This document shows positions 1-8,559 of a stretch of 64,000 bases of DNA, piece after piece (position 1 is the first letter of the stretch; every line of letters begins with the position of its first letter). The notes beneath the pieces were generated by a model that saw nothing but the letters and a program-made list of their open reading frames with translations, was not told the DNA's origin and did no database searches. Source of the stretch: an uncultured Spirochaetota bacterium. GTDB lineage: Bacteria; Spirochaetota; UBA4802; UBA5550. The DNA lies in contig CALMRZ010000034.1 in the NCBI GenBank assembly GCA_937872225.1, forward strand, positions 29,896 to 93,895, given 5' to 3'. A program made the position numbers and the translations under genes.

Positions 1-1513
1 CGAAATCGTTGGAGATGATCCAGTCGATGCTGGTAAAGGTCTTGAAGGCGTCCTTGATCAGGTTGACGTTATTCTGGATCAGCTCTATGATCTGGCCGTC
101 CACCAGGAATCCTTCCTCGCTTTTTTTCGCGCCGGAGGTCATCATATCGATCAGGGTGACCAGGGTCCCGAACCCCGCGCCCTGGGTGAAGCTGTTATGG
201 ATGTTCTTGAACAGCGACTTGTCGGTGCGGGAGACGTTCCGCTCCAGCATCTTTTCCTTCCATTCCTTCCAGTCCATCTCGCGGTTCATGAATTCCTGGC
301 TGGCGCTGTCCAGTATCTGCTTCGCCTGGTCCAGGGCTATCTTCTGGCGCTTCGCCTCGGTGATGTCTTCCGCGGTGATGATGAAATGGGACGTTTCGCC
401 GTCCTCCCCGGTTATGGGTGACACGCTCGCCTTGACATAATAGAGCTCGCCGTCCTTTTTGAGGCTGTAGAGCTCGCCCTTCCATGTTTTGCTGTTGACC
501 ATCCTTTTCCAGACTTCGGGCTCCTGCACGATGGGATTGCCCGGTTTGCCCACGTTCGTGGCAACGACCTCGTTTCTGCCGTATCCGGACAGTTCGGCAA
601 AGGCCGAGTTGACATACTCCACGTTGCCGTCCCTGTCAAGGATGACCACGAGGTTCGGGTTCTGCTCGATGGCATGGCCGAAGATCTTCAGGCTCTGCTC
701 TATCTTCTTGCGGAGGCCCACCTCCCGCTCCATGCTCCGGTTGGCTTCGGTGAGTTCGCGGGTGCGGTCCGCCACCTGGGCCTCCAGTTCCTTCTGGTGG
801 GAGGCATGTTTCTCCTTCACGATCTTTCTTGACGTCACGTCCCGCACGATCACGAGGGCCTGGCTGGCCGACGTGGGGATGATGCGCGCCTCGTAGTACA
901 CGGCTTTACCCTGGCGCACCAGGGCATAATCAAAGATGGCCGTCTTGCGCTCCATGAGGGCCGTCGCGACCAGGGTCTGCGCCTTGGCCGCCACCTTTTC
1001 TGTCCACAGGTGGGCGGCCGCTTGCCGCTCCACGTCATTAAGGAACCCCCCCTCTTTCGTCACGTAAAAGACGGTATCGGGGAGCGACGACAGGATCGTG
1101 TGGTTCCGCTCCTCGGCTTCCCGGAGCCGCCGCTCCATGTCGTGCTTGTACAGGGCCATCTCAACGGTGGCGTATATCATGTTTTTTTCGTAGGGCTTGA
1201 GGATATACCCGTAGGGCATTGACTCGCGGGCCCTCATGATGGTCCGGTCATCGGTGCTGACCGTGGTGTAAATGAAGGGGATGCCGCACTTTTCGTGGAT
1301 CCTCTGGGCCGCGGTGATGCCGTCAATATCGCCCTTCAGGGTGATATCCATGAGGATCAGGTCGGGATTAAGCTCGCAGGACACCTGGATCGCCTTTTCT
1401 CCCGAATCTATGGGATCAAATACGACATACCCGAATTTTTTCAGGATCTGGGAAAGGAGCAGCGCCGAGGGGGCGTCATCTTCAACAATAAGGAGTCGTT
1501 TGGGTTCTGTCAT
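1..1513 (-). CDS. response regulator / double-PAS signalling protein (partial, runs off left edge)
   Basis: The ATG at 1513 opens a receiver domain (residues about 4-120). It has the acidic pair EDD, the phospho-acceptor in LILMDITLKG, and the late Thr/Lys positions (TTVS, LKPYE). Two PAS modules follow, one around residues 130-240 and one around 280-400 (NLVVILDRDGNVEYVNSAF). They are separated by a coiled coil with the VADRTRELTEANR signature. The last visible part, about 75 residues, contains FKNIHNSFTQGAGFG, where a kinase dimerisation helix would be expected, but no ATPase domain is inside the window. It is probably a hybrid sensor kinase or a kinase-like scaffold acting in the cytoplasm. 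It is transcribed away from the next gene, and its output domain cannot be judged. Confidence 0.85.
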   Translation of the reverse strand, partial: MTEPKRLLIVEDDAPSALLLSQILKKFGYVVFDPIDSGEKAIQVSCELNPDLILMDITLKGDIDGITAAQRIHEKCGIPFIYTTVSTDDRTIMRARESMPYGYILKPYEKNMIYATVEMALYKHDMERRLREAEERNHTILSSLPDTVFYVTKEGGFLNDVERQAAAHLWTEKVAAKAQTLVATALMERKTAIFDYALVRQGKAVYYEARIIPTSASQALVIVRDVTSRKIVKEKHASHQKELEAQVADRTRELTEANRSMEREVGLRKKIEQSLKIFGHAIEQNPNLVVILDRDGNVEYVNSAFAELSGYGRNEVVATNVGKPGNPIVQEPEVWKRMVNSKTWKGELYSLKKDGELYYVKASVSPITGEDGETSHFIITAEDITEAKRQKIALDQAKQILDSASQEFMNREMDWKEWKEKMLERNVSRTDKSLFKNIHNSFTQGAGFGTLVTLIDMMTSGAKKSEEGFLVDGQIIELIQNNVNLIKDAFKTFTSIDWIISNDF

Positions 1514-1724
1514 AATCCTTTTTCCGGGTCCGGGAGAAATCTGCAAACCTGAAGAAGAATGGTCGCTTTTCATTTCACAAGCGCCGGCAACGGCCCTTTG
1601 GAAAAACCCGGCAATTAAAATGCTTGTCCCAACGGAGGAGGCAACCATGAATAATCACGGGTGGTTTTCAGCAACTCTAGTATTAAAATAGCAAAAGTCA
1701 ATAACAAATTGCGACATTTTTTTG

Positions 1725-1753
1725 TTTACATGAAGCATTAATCCCTGTACAAT
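1725..1753 (+). promoter_or_regulatory. sigma-70-type promoter for the 1781 gene
   Basis: TTTACA (1725-1730) and TACAAT (1748-1753) are separated by exactly 17 bp. Transcription would start near 1760, leaving a leader of about 20 nt with GGGGAG before the ATG at 1781. An alternative -10, TATAAT at 1762-1767, has no matching -35 and would leave almost no leader. Confidence 0.65.
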
Positions 1754-1780
1754 GATGCCGGTATAATGGGGAGCTATACA

Positions 1781-3127
1781 ATGGCTGTTGAAAAAAAACG
1801 GGAAGATATATCTGAAGGCGTCGCCGGCGGCCTGCTGACCGAGATAACCGATTTTATCGATTTCAACACCCTCAACAAGATAATCAACAAACTTACCGAT
1901 TACGCCGAGATAATCAGCGAAGGAAAAATCTACGGCATCATCAACTACAACTTCCGCCTCAACAGCAACCAGACCAACAAGGTCGTGAAGCTCCTGGAAG
2001 GCATACAGGCCATCACCCGGATCTACAACCTGGCCCTCAAAGGATCCAAGGACCTCGAAGTGGAATACATATCCCTCATTTTTTCCGACTTCGAGAACCC
2101 GGAGGCCATCTCTTCATACATCAACCTCAAGAACGTGATCGAAAACCGCCTCACCCACCAGGTACAGCAGTACAACGTCAACATGGGTAAAAACAACACC
2201 ACCATGGCCATCCCGCTGAACGAGCTGCGGGGCCACGTCAAGACCTATCAGGACCTGAGCGAGATGGAGATGGCCATTTCCACCAAGGCCCAGCACGGCA
2301 TCATAGCCGCTTCACTCCATGACGCCTACTCCACCATCCTCAACAAGCCGGAATTCTGGAACGACAAGACTTACATGAAGTTCTTTTTCAACGAGGACGA
2401 CATCTCCAGGAGAAAGGTCCTGCTCCTCAAGAAGGAGAGGCGCCTGGCGATCCGGGAAATCGGCAGCAGGGTCAGGGAGACCCTTGACCAGCTCCATGCC
2501 ATCATGTACAGCCGCATGCAGACTGCCCGCGAGGCCGCCCTGACCGAGTCCGCCCAGGAACCGGACTTCCTGCCACGGGTGACCCGGGCGGAAGCGTTCA
2601 CCGACCGGATGCTTATGACCCCCTTCGGCCGGCAGTACGGCGCACTTATCGATAAAATCATATCGGGCATCTTCGATCCGGCAAAACGCGCGAACCTTAA
2701 CGCCATACCGGAAGAGACCATCAAGGAAAAAATCGCTCTCCTTTACCAGGCGTACAAGCTGAGGTCCGACATGACCAAGCTCACCGGAGAGGTTCAGAAC
2801 ACGGTGGACTATCTTCTCCTTCAAGATTACGGCATCAAGACCTTCGCGGAGAAATTCCTCTATTTTGACCGCAAGGAGGCCTTTTCGAAATTCTATTCCG
2901 GGCAGAACCAGGAGCAGATCGAGCAGTTTCTCAACCAGGTTTTCATCATATACTTCGAGGACAACTTCAGCACGCTGTTCAAGATCATCAAAAGCATGGA
3001 CATGAAAAAATTCGCCTGCGCCTTCATCATCAAGCGGGTATACCTGAAGGAGGGAGAGGCTCTCACCAATTTCGGGTTTTTCTTCATCCGCGTCATAGCC
3101 AAAGTCGGCGGCATAAAATCCCAGTGA
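1781..3127 (+). CDS. conserved hypothetical protein, 448 aa, soluble and helical
   Basis: The function is not recognised. The ATG at 1781 is preferred over the one at 1766 because GGGGAG lies 7 nt upstream. No signal peptide or membrane segment is visible. The protein is rich in charged helices, for example a run near residues 210-260 with many Lys/Arg/Glu, so a cytoplasmic all-alpha protein is likely. It begins with a short region (residues 10-80) that mentions repeated Ile/Asn-rich helices, and the C-terminus ends in a hydrophobic FFIRVIAKVGG stretch. It stands alone between a divergent signalling gene and its own downstream promoter region, so context gives no function. Confidence 0.75.
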   Translation: MAVEKKREDISEGVAGGLLTEITDFIDFNTLNKIINKLTDYAEIISEGKIYGIINYNFRLNSNQTNKVVKLLEGIQAITRIYNLALKGSKDLEVEYISLIFSDFENPEAISSYINLKNVIENRLTHQVQQYNVNMGKNNTTMAIPLNELRGHVKTYQDLSEMEMAISTKAQHGIIAASLHDAYSTILNKPEFWNDKTYMKFFFNEDDISRRKVLLLKKERRLAIREIGSRVRETLDQLHAIMYSRMQTAREAALTESAQEPDFLPRVTRAEAFTDRMLMTPFGRQYGALIDKIISGIFDPAKRANLNAIPEETIKEKIALLYQAYKLRSDMTKLTGEVQNTVDYLLLQDYGIKTFAEKFLYFDRKEAFSKFYSGQNQEQIEQFLNQVFIIYFEDNFSTLFKIIKSMDMKKFACAFIIKRVYLKEGEALTNFGFFFIRVIAKVGGIKSQ

Positions 3128-3223
3128 CCGGCCCCTGCCGGCGCTCCGCGGCCGGATGCGGCGCGGCAGACCTTCCCCGTGCCACGACGTAACGCGGCGG
3201 CGGGACGCGGGCCTATATACCTG

Positions 3224-3252
3224 TTGACAAATCGGGCCTTTTTTTTTATACT
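3224..3252 (+). promoter_or_regulatory. strong sigma-70-type promoter
   Basis: A perfect TTGACA (3224-3229) sits 17 bp from TATACT (3247-3252), with a T-rich spacer end. It lies in the 302-bp gap 3128-3429 and drives the LON-domain gene at 3430. The predicted start, near 3259, falls at the base of the hairpin at 3255-3296, giving a leader of about 170 nt. Confidence 0.75.
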
Positions 3253-3254
3253 GC

Positions 3255-3296
3255 AGCCGTATGCCGGGACGCCCGGCAACGTCCCGGCATACGGCT
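3255..3296 (+). promoter_or_regulatory. perfect 17-bp hairpin at the 5' end of the leader
   Basis: The arms 3255-3271 and 3280-3296 are perfect reverse complements with an 8-nt loop (cccggcaa). No T-tract follows, so it is unlikely to be an intrinsic terminator. Its position at the predicted transcript start suggests a stabilising or regulatory leader structure. It could also be an operator. Confidence 0.6.
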
Positions 3297-3429
3297 CAGC
3301 GCATAACCCGGCATGAAATGCCGCGCGGCGTCATCGGCGCCGGGCCGGGCGATGCGGGGCACCGGGGCATAACGGCGGTGACCGGCGGATTTAAGCGAAG
3401 GCCGAACGTCAGCATATCATACCAGCGCC

Positions 3430-4029
3430 ATGGAACAGAACACCTTAAAAACCTTTTTTCTGAAACGGAAAATAATTTTCCCGTACTGCACGCTGACCAT
3501 ATTTATCAGGCCGTCAGCGGAATCCAGGGAGATTAAAAAAGGCGACCGGATTCTTGCCGTAACCATCCGCACCGCCCTTGACCTGCTGCGCCTTACAAAC
3601 AGGCTGGCGACCCTGGCGGAAGTCCAGGAAACGGAATCAGGCAGCGAAGGGATAAAGGTGGTGCTGAAAGGGCTGGCCCGGGTAACCGTGACCGGGACCG
3701 TCGGATACAAATTCGCCGGGTACGAGCCGATCGAACCCGGTGCGCCGGACCCGCATGACACGGCGCTCGAATCGCTCAGGAAAAAGGCCCAGGAGCTGAT
3801 ATTCCTCATTAACGTCGAGGAATCAGACAAGCTGATCAGGCTGATGAATTACATTGTGGACTTGAACCAGATGACCGATTTCATCGCCAATTATTTCGTC
3901 ATGGACTTCCCGGCCCGGTACCGTCTCTACCGTGAGACCGGCGTCGGCAATCGGAGCCAGAAACTGATAATTGAATTGACGAACCTGATAGAAAGGTTAA
4001 CCAAGAAGAGGAACAAGACAAACCCATGA
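3430..4029 (+). CDS. stand-alone LON substrate-binding (LonN) domain protein
   Basis: Residues 14-110 follow the N-terminal domain of Lon protease: a start like IIFPYCTLTIFIRP, then GDRILAVTIR, LATLAEVQETE and IKVVLKGLARVTV. A helical segment (115-190) follows, as in Lon. No AAA+ ATPase or Ser-Lys protease domain is present, and at 199 aa the protein ends after the recognition part. In Lon this domain binds unfolded substrates, so an adaptor or chaperone-like cytoplasmic role is inferred. It overlaps the next gene by 4 bp (ATGA), so the two are probably translationally coupled. No convincing Shine-Dalgarno sequence precedes the start. Confidence 0.8.
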   Translation: MEQNTLKTFFLKRKIIFPYCTLTIFIRPSAESREIKKGDRILAVTIRTALDLLRLTNRLATLAEVQETESGSEGIKVVLKGLARVTVTGTVGYKFAGYEPIEPGAPDPHDTALESLRKKAQELIFLINVEESDKLIRLMNYIVDLNQMTDFIANYFVMDFPARYRLYRETGVGNRSQKLIIELTNLIERLTKKRNKTNP

Positions 4030-4496
4030 AAAAGACAGTGATCGGAAAGGAAGTATACTACACCCTGGCATGGTCGCCCCTATACCCCTACGACCGCTTT
4101 GAGGCAATGAGAAAAATGCCCGAACTCGGCGGCATTATCAGCCTTCTCTACCAGAACCAGTCTCGGAACGAATACCTCATCTTCTACAGCTGCCACAGGG
4201 ACGGCTGTCGGGTTGGATTCAAGAAATTCATGGACCCCTATGCGACCCGTCACCCGGAAATACTACGGGAGCTCGACCTGACCAGGCTCCTCTACAAGTT
4301 CACCGTCATCGACGAGGGGAACATGCTGGACATGCAGGACATCATGTACTGGCTTATACGCACCTACAACCCGCGCTACAACGAATCGACGTTCAAGGAT
4401 TCCCAACGCTTTGCAAACATCTACATCAACGAGGTGCAGCGTTCCGAGGAAGACGTCGTGGAAAAGATCCACGGTCATCGTCACCGGGAAGGCTGA
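4026..4496 (+). CDS. conserved hypothetical protein, 156 aa
   Basis: Not recognised. The ATG overlaps the stop of the LON-domain gene, so it belongs to the same operon. The protein is soluble and rich in aromatic residues (YYTLAWSPLYPYDRF at the N-terminus, IMYWLIRTYNPRYNE near residue 110) and carries two Cys in CHRDGC (about residues 56-61). No signal peptide or membrane helix is visible. Its 3' end overlaps the converging gene at 4481 by 16 bp. The coupling suggests it works with the LON-domain protein, but its role is unknown. Confidence 0.75.
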   Translation: MKKTVIGKEVYYTLAWSPLYPYDRFEAMRKMPELGGIISLLYQNQSRNEYLIFYSCHRDGCRVGFKKFMDPYATRHPEILRELDLTRLLYKFTVIDEGNMLDMQDIMYWLIRTYNPRYNESTFKDSQRFANIYINEVQRSEEDVVEKIHGHRHREG

Positions 4497-5152
4497 TCGG
4501 CGCCGTCCTCTTCCTCTTCGGCGCTCCGTGCCATGAGCAGGTCTTCCCGGCTGTAGACGCGGATCCCCGGATACTTGACAAGGAAAAATTCAAGGATATA
4601 CTTCAGCCGCGCCGCCGCGTCCAGCGGGGAGGACATCCGGTTGTCCGAGCGGGGCGAATACTGCTGCATCCTCTTTACATTGAGGGTTCTCCTGTCCCGA
4701 TCAATGTCAAAAATATCCTTCTTGAAGAGCCGGTAGGTGTCATAGATCGACTTGATGATGTCCTCTGAATAGACCAGGTTGGCTATATAGAGGTTCGTGT
4801 CCGCGTCATGAAGGTTACGCGTGAAGAACTTGAGGAGCCTGAAGATGATCTCCGGGTACAGGTGCTCGTTGATCAGCTCGATGACCTTTTTTTCAAGGAC
4901 ACCGTCAAGCATGCGCTTAGTGGGATAGGCCATGCTGGGGATGTCGACGTTACCGGTCTGGACCTTGAAAAAAACGAAATCCAGGAACCGGTCGATGATG
5001 TCTTTCCTCATGAAATCGGCCATGTCGAGGGCGCCTTCAGTAAGGCGCTCGGCCACTTCCGCGAGATTGTCGTTTTTCAGGATACTATCGAAATTGACGA
5101 TCTGGCTCTTATTGAGATCCTCGGCCCTGCCGCCGTCCAGGAAATCATCCAT
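4481..5152 (-). CDS. conserved hypothetical protein, 223 aa, helical
   Basis: Not recognised. It is a cytoplasmic, mainly helical protein without a signal peptide. A DFMRKDIIDRFLDFVFFKV helix lies near residues 47-65, and it ends in an acidic tail (AEEEEDGADQ). It is transcribed toward the 4026 gene and overlaps its end by 16 bp. GGAGG lies directly upstream of its start, supporting the ATG at 5152. It is separated from the upstream envelope trio by 60 bp, so it may be read with that group from the same strand. Confidence 0.75.
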   Translation of the reverse strand: MDDFLDGGRAEDLNKSQIVNFDSILKNDNLAEVAERLTEGALDMADFMRKDIIDRFLDFVFFKVQTGNVDIPSMAYPTKRMLDGVLEKKVIELINEHLYPEIIFRLLKFFTRNLHDADTNLYIANLVYSEDIIKSIYDTYRLFKKDIFDIDRDRRTLNVKRMQQYSPRSDNRMSSPLDAAARLKYILEFFLVKYPGIRVYSREDLLMARSAEEEEDGADQPSR

Positions 5153-5212
5153 GCATGAACCTCCGGGGAAAGCATATCACGGGCGGCCCGACAAGGCAAT
5201 AAAAATATTCCC

Positions 5213-6070
5213 TTAAAAAGAAGCGGTTATCCCCAACTGCACGCGCCTGAAGAGGTCACGGTCCCGTTTCCCGTTATATTCGTTCACCGCCCGGGCGGCG
5301 CTCAAGAGGTTATACCCGTACAGGATCCCCTCGGCGATTCCGAAAAAAGCCATCTGGTACGTGTCGTGGAGGCGGTACCCGTTATAGATCATGAAAATGC
5401 ACAGCGCGTTCGTGAACAGGGTGAGGAACCCTGTCGCGTAATTCCCCGTGTACAAGTGCCCGAAGCCGGGAAACAAAGCGGATCCCATGACCGAAAGCCA
5501 CAGGTGCCGCCGCGGCGCCACGGAGTCCTCGAGGAGAGCCTTTTCCAGGCGGTCCACGTCGCCGCTGAATTTTCCCCCGGGATGCCGTTCCCGGTACATC
5601 CCGGCACACTTCAGGGCCCCCGCCCTGTCTCCGGCAAAGACGGCGGCGACGCAGGCGTCACGGTCGAGCTCCTCCAGGAAAGCGCCCTTCCGGTACGTGG
5701 CGCGGTACAGGTCATGGAGACTTAACGCCTCCGGCGGCGATCCCTTCATGAGCTGGACAAACCCGGCGAGGTAGAGTGCCTCCTCTCCCTCTGCCGTGCC
5801 CTGAAAGCTCCGGTGACAGCCGGCGAACGTCTCCAGGGCCGCCCGGTAGTTGTTACCGCGGTAATAGGCCTTTCCCATGAGGAGCGCGCTGTTCCCCAGC
5901 CAGGGGCCGGAGGGATACAGGCATTGATACCGCATCGCCTCGGTTATCGCGGCATGGTAGTCGCCGCGGGAATAGAACCAGAGGGCCATGTCCCTGACCT
6001 CCTTCTCCCCTGCCATGGCGCCGTCCCAGGCCGCCAGGGCCAGCAATGCCGCAATCACGGTTTTTTTCAC
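5213..6070 (-). CDS. secreted/membrane TPR-like protein with C-terminal FPGxGxxYxG domain (paralogue 1)
   Basis: GTG at 6070 is chosen because it places the signal peptide (KKTVIAALLALAAWDGAMA) at the N-terminus. An ATG at 6100 is possible but lacks a Shine-Dalgarno sequence. After the signal come TPR-like helical pairs (residues about 20-180: YSRGDYHAAITEAMRY, YRGNNYRAALETF). The C-terminal membrane region (about 190-285) opens with SALFPGFGHLYTGNYATGF, the TM2/DUF5683-like motif. It is the last gene of a trio with 6118 and 7087, with 47 bp between neighbours. It shares its layout and motif with the 6118 protein, so the two are probably tandem duplicates. An envelope-assembly role is inferred from the YidD neighbour. 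Confidence 0.8.
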   Translation of the reverse strand: MKKTVIAALLALAAWDGAMAGEKEVRDMALWFYSRGDYHAAITEAMRYQCLYPSGPWLGNSALLMGKAYYRGNNYRAALETFAGCHRSFQGTAEGEEALYLAGFVQLMKGSPPEALSLHDLYRATYRKGAFLEELDRDACVAAVFAGDRAGALKCAGMYRERHPGGKFSGDVDRLEKALLEDSVAPRRHLWLSVMGSALFPGFGHLYTGNYATGFLTLFTNALCIFMIYNGYRLHDTYQMAFFGIAEGILYGYNLLSAARAVNEYNGKRDRDLFRRVQLGITASF

Positions 6071-6117
6071 TCTTTCTTTCCCGTCCTCGATCTGTTGCAT
6101 GGCGGTGCATGCCGTTT

Positions 6118-7017
6118 TTATCGAAAAACCCCGGTATCACGGACCTCACCGGCCGGGTCATAGGCCGGGATACATTTTTTCTTGATACCGTCGCGGAACG
6201 TCCGGTGAAGGTCCTCGTTGGTCGTTTGCGCCGCGTTGTAGGCGCCGTAGATGGTCCCGAGATAAAATACCGAGGTAAAGGCCATGAAGGCGTATGACAG
6301 ATGCCTGTTTCCCTGCCGGTGGAGCAGGCAGGCCCCCCCCGCCAGCGACGCGACGCCGATAAAGCTCACGACCCCGTGGACCCATTTGCCCGCGTACATC
6401 TGCCCAGCTCCCGGGAAAAAAACCGACAGGGCCACCGCAAGGGGGACCGATTTAAGGGGAACGTGCCTGAACCGTTCGACCTCCTCTCTAAGAAGGGCGA
6501 CCCGCGCCCTGTCCGGAACGTAGCGCCCGGCGGCCCGTATCTCATCAAGAAGCTCCCGGTACCGGCCGCATTCCAGGTACGCCTCCGCCCTGCGCGCCAG
6601 CAACGGATACCTGCCCGGGCCTTCCACGGCGTCATACCGGACGCGCAGGGCCGCCTCGAGGCTTCGGCCGTTCATCCCGAGCATCAGGTACGACTGCGAC
6701 AGCAATATGCCGGTCCGGCAATCCGGCGGTCCCGGCCGTGACGTTATGTTCGTAACCACCGTCCGGTACTGGCGTCCCAGAAAATAGTTCACATCAATGA
6801 AGAAAGAATAATCCTTCCGGTCATCGCCGGCCGGGTCAAGGGCCATGAGCCTTCTCGTTTCGCTGATAACATCGAAATACCGCTTCTGGCTGAAGAGGTC
6901 CCTGATGAAACGCTTCTGCCTTACGGCGAGGCCCCCGGTCTCCGCTGAAGCCAAGGAAGAAAACGGCGCGGCGAAGAGAAAAAAAGCCAGGACGCACCAT
7001 GTCAGTCCGGCGCGCAT
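6118..7017 (-). CDS. secreted/membrane TPR-like protein with C-terminal FPGxGxxYxG domain (paralogue 2)
   Basis: ATG at 7017 is preferred over the GTG at 7044 because GGTGGGG lies just upstream and the signal peptide (MRAGLTWCVLAFFLFAAPF) then starts at residue 1. Helical TPR-like repeats fill about residues 30-190. The membrane part starts with LSVFFPGAGQMYAGKWVHG and has two or three hydrophobic helices. The order and motif match the 5213 product. It lies 69 bp after the YidD-domain gene on the same strand. The function is unknown, and a role in membrane protein or envelope assembly is inferred from context only. Confidence 0.8.
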   Translation of the reverse strand: MRAGLTWCVLAFFLFAAPFSSLASAETGGLAVRQKRFIRDLFSQKRYFDVISETRRLMALDPAGDDRKDYSFFIDVNYFLGRQYRTVVTNITSRPGPPDCRTGILLSQSYLMLGMNGRSLEAALRVRYDAVEGPGRYPLLARRAEAYLECGRYRELLDEIRAAGRYVPDRARVALLREEVERFRHVPLKSVPLAVALSVFFPGAGQMYAGKWVHGVVSFIGVASLAGGACLLHRQGNRHLSYAFMAFTSVFYLGTIYGAYNAAQTTNEDLHRTFRDGIKKKCIPAYDPAGEVRDTGVFR

Positions 7018-7086
7018 TACCCGGTCCCCACCAGGCCACGGCACGCGGCACCGGTCATGTGTTGCACGGACGGTCCCCTCATGGAG

Positions 7087-7545
7087 CTAGTTCCCCGGGA
7101 AAAGGTCCGGAACCGGGTCTTTGCCGGACTTTGAAAAAACATTGCAGCGGAGGATCCTGTCGCCCGCCAGGATGCCGCCGAGGAGTGCGCCGTATTTCTG
7201 CACCGCAATTTTGCCGTAGGCGCTGCAGACCGGCCGGTACCGGCAACTGGGGCCGTCCAGGGGTGATATCCATATCTGGAACACCCGTATCAGGAGGACG
7301 GAACCGCCGGTGAAGGCGTCATAGACGCCCCGGTCGACACCCGCCGCGCCGGAGCAGATGCCGCAGTTGTAATGGCCTTCAGCGTACAGGTCCTGCACGG
7401 CGTCATCCCCCACGGCAACATCGGCCGCCCAGGGCCCGAAGGAATCCTGGGCAGCGGCGTTTATTGACGCAACCATGCAGGCCGCAACGGCCGCGATAAT
7501 GCTCACTATGACGCGGTACCGGATTTCACCATTCATATGATTCAT
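7087..7545 (-). CDS. yidD: YidD-family membrane protein insertion factor with secreted N-terminal extension
   Basis: Residues 84-147 match YidD: LIRVFQIWISPLDGPSCRYRPVCSAYGKIAV, then RILRCNVFSKSGKDPVP. The three conserved Cys (101, 107, 134) and the PxCSxY core are present. YidD proteins are normally 70-90 aa and peripheral to the inner membrane, assisting YidC/Sec insertion. This one is 152 aa with a hydrophobic N-terminus (RVIVSIIAAVAACMVASINA) and an extra segment carrying CGIC. Membrane anchoring or export of the domain is therefore odd for the family. ATG at 7545 lies inside the palindrome at 7535-7561; ATG at 7536 is an alternative. It leads the envelope trio. Confidence 0.85.
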   Translation of the reverse strand: MNHMNGEIRYRVIVSIIAAVAACMVASINAAAQDSFGPWAADVAVGDDAVQDLYAEGHYNCGICSGAAGVDRGVYDAFTGGSVLLIRVFQIWISPLDGPSCRYRPVCSAYGKIAVQKYGALLGGILAGDRILRCNVFSKSGKDPVPDLFPGN

Positions 7546-7561
7546 ATTATATGAATCATAT
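7535..7561. promoter_or_regulatory. 27-bp AT-rich perfect palindrome over the yidD start
   Basis: Thirteen-base arms around a single central T read as ATATGATTCATAT and its reverse complement. It covers the start codons of the yidD-type gene and lies in the divergent space upstream of psd. The size and symmetry fit a dimeric repressor operator; a leader hairpin is the alternative. Confidence 0.55.
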
Positions 7562-7707
7562 CTTTTCGAACAGTTGAACGAATGTCAAGATATATATAAC
7601 CCCGTCGTTCCGTCCATGATCGGCACATTTTAATACTTGACACGATCCCATGGTCCGGATACCCACAGGTAAGCACCGTGGAAATCCGGACACAAAAAGG
7701 AAGAGCC

Positions 7708-8559
7708 ATGAGCATCGGAAAAAGCCTAACCCTATTCATCTTCAGGATACTTCCGAAAAGCCTTCTGTCGCGCGCCTTCGGGTATATCGCCCGGATACCC
7801 CTGCCCGGTCCATTCATGAGCTCCTTCATCCGCTGGTACAGCGCGAAATACGGCGTGAAGGATGAATACATCGTGCCCGGGCGCGGTTTTAAAACCATAG
7901 ACCGCTTTTTCACCCGCAAGATGAGAGACGGCGTTCATGTCATCGACCGGGCGGGCAACTGGGCCGTGTCGCCGGTGGACGCCCGCATCGACCAGTTCGG
8001 CGAGATACGGGACACTACCGTCATGCAGGCAAAGGGCATCGGGTACTCGCTCCAGCATCTCATCCCCTCGGACACCTACCGGAAATTCCTCTGGGGCTCC
8101 TTCATGACCCTGTATCTTTCTCCGGGCGATTACCACCGGATCCACGCTCCAGTCAACGGGACCGTCATCGGTTATTATAATATACCGGGCACCCTCTTCA
8201 CGGTCCAGGACTGGATGGTGAACCGCCTTCCCGACCTGTTCGTTAAAAATGAGCGGATCATCACCTATATTCAATCATCGGCGGGAACCGTGGGCGTATG
8301 CAAGATCGGGGCCATGAACGTGGGGCGCATAACCCTTTCCTACTGCAAAATACAAACCAACCGGACGTTCCGAAAACGCAGAGAAATCTTCTTTTCTCCG
8401 GAAGACCAGGTTCCGGTCCGCGCCGGTGACGAGCTTGGCGTATTTCATCTGGGTTCAACCATCATCCTCCTCTTTCAAAAAGGGGCCATCACCTTTGATG
8501 ACTTCTCCCCCGGCGACAGGATCAGAATGGGCAACAGGATAGGGACTCTGCATTTCTAA
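7708..8559 (+). CDS. psd: phosphatidylserine decarboxylase proenzyme
   Basis: The enzyme converts phosphatidylserine to phosphatidylethanolamine at the inner membrane. It is made as a proenzyme that self-cleaves at Gly-Ser to create the pyruvoyl group. The cleavage motif LGST lies near residues 248-251 (Ser about 250), and the conserved DYHRIHAPVNG stretch is near residue 142. ATG at 7708 is chosen because AAGGAAGA lies 4 nt upstream; an in-frame GTG at 7678 lacks this. At 283 aa the length is normal for the family. TTGACA at 7637-7642 is a possible -35, but the -10 is weak. It is divergent from the envelope trio, which fits a membrane-biogenesis neighbourhood. Confidence 0.92.
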   Translation: MSIGKSLTLFIFRILPKSLLSRAFGYIARIPLPGPFMSSFIRWYSAKYGVKDEYIVPGRGFKTIDRFFTRKMRDGVHVIDRAGNWAVSPVDARIDQFGEIRDTTVMQAKGIGYSLQHLIPSDTYRKFLWGSFMTLYLSPGDYHRIHAPVNGTVIGYYNIPGTLFTVQDWMVNRLPDLFVKNERIITYIQSSAGTVGVCKIGAMNVGRITLSYCKIQTNRTFRKRREIFFSPEDQVPVRAGDELGVFHLGSTIILLFQKGAITFDDFSPGDRIRMGNRIGTLHF

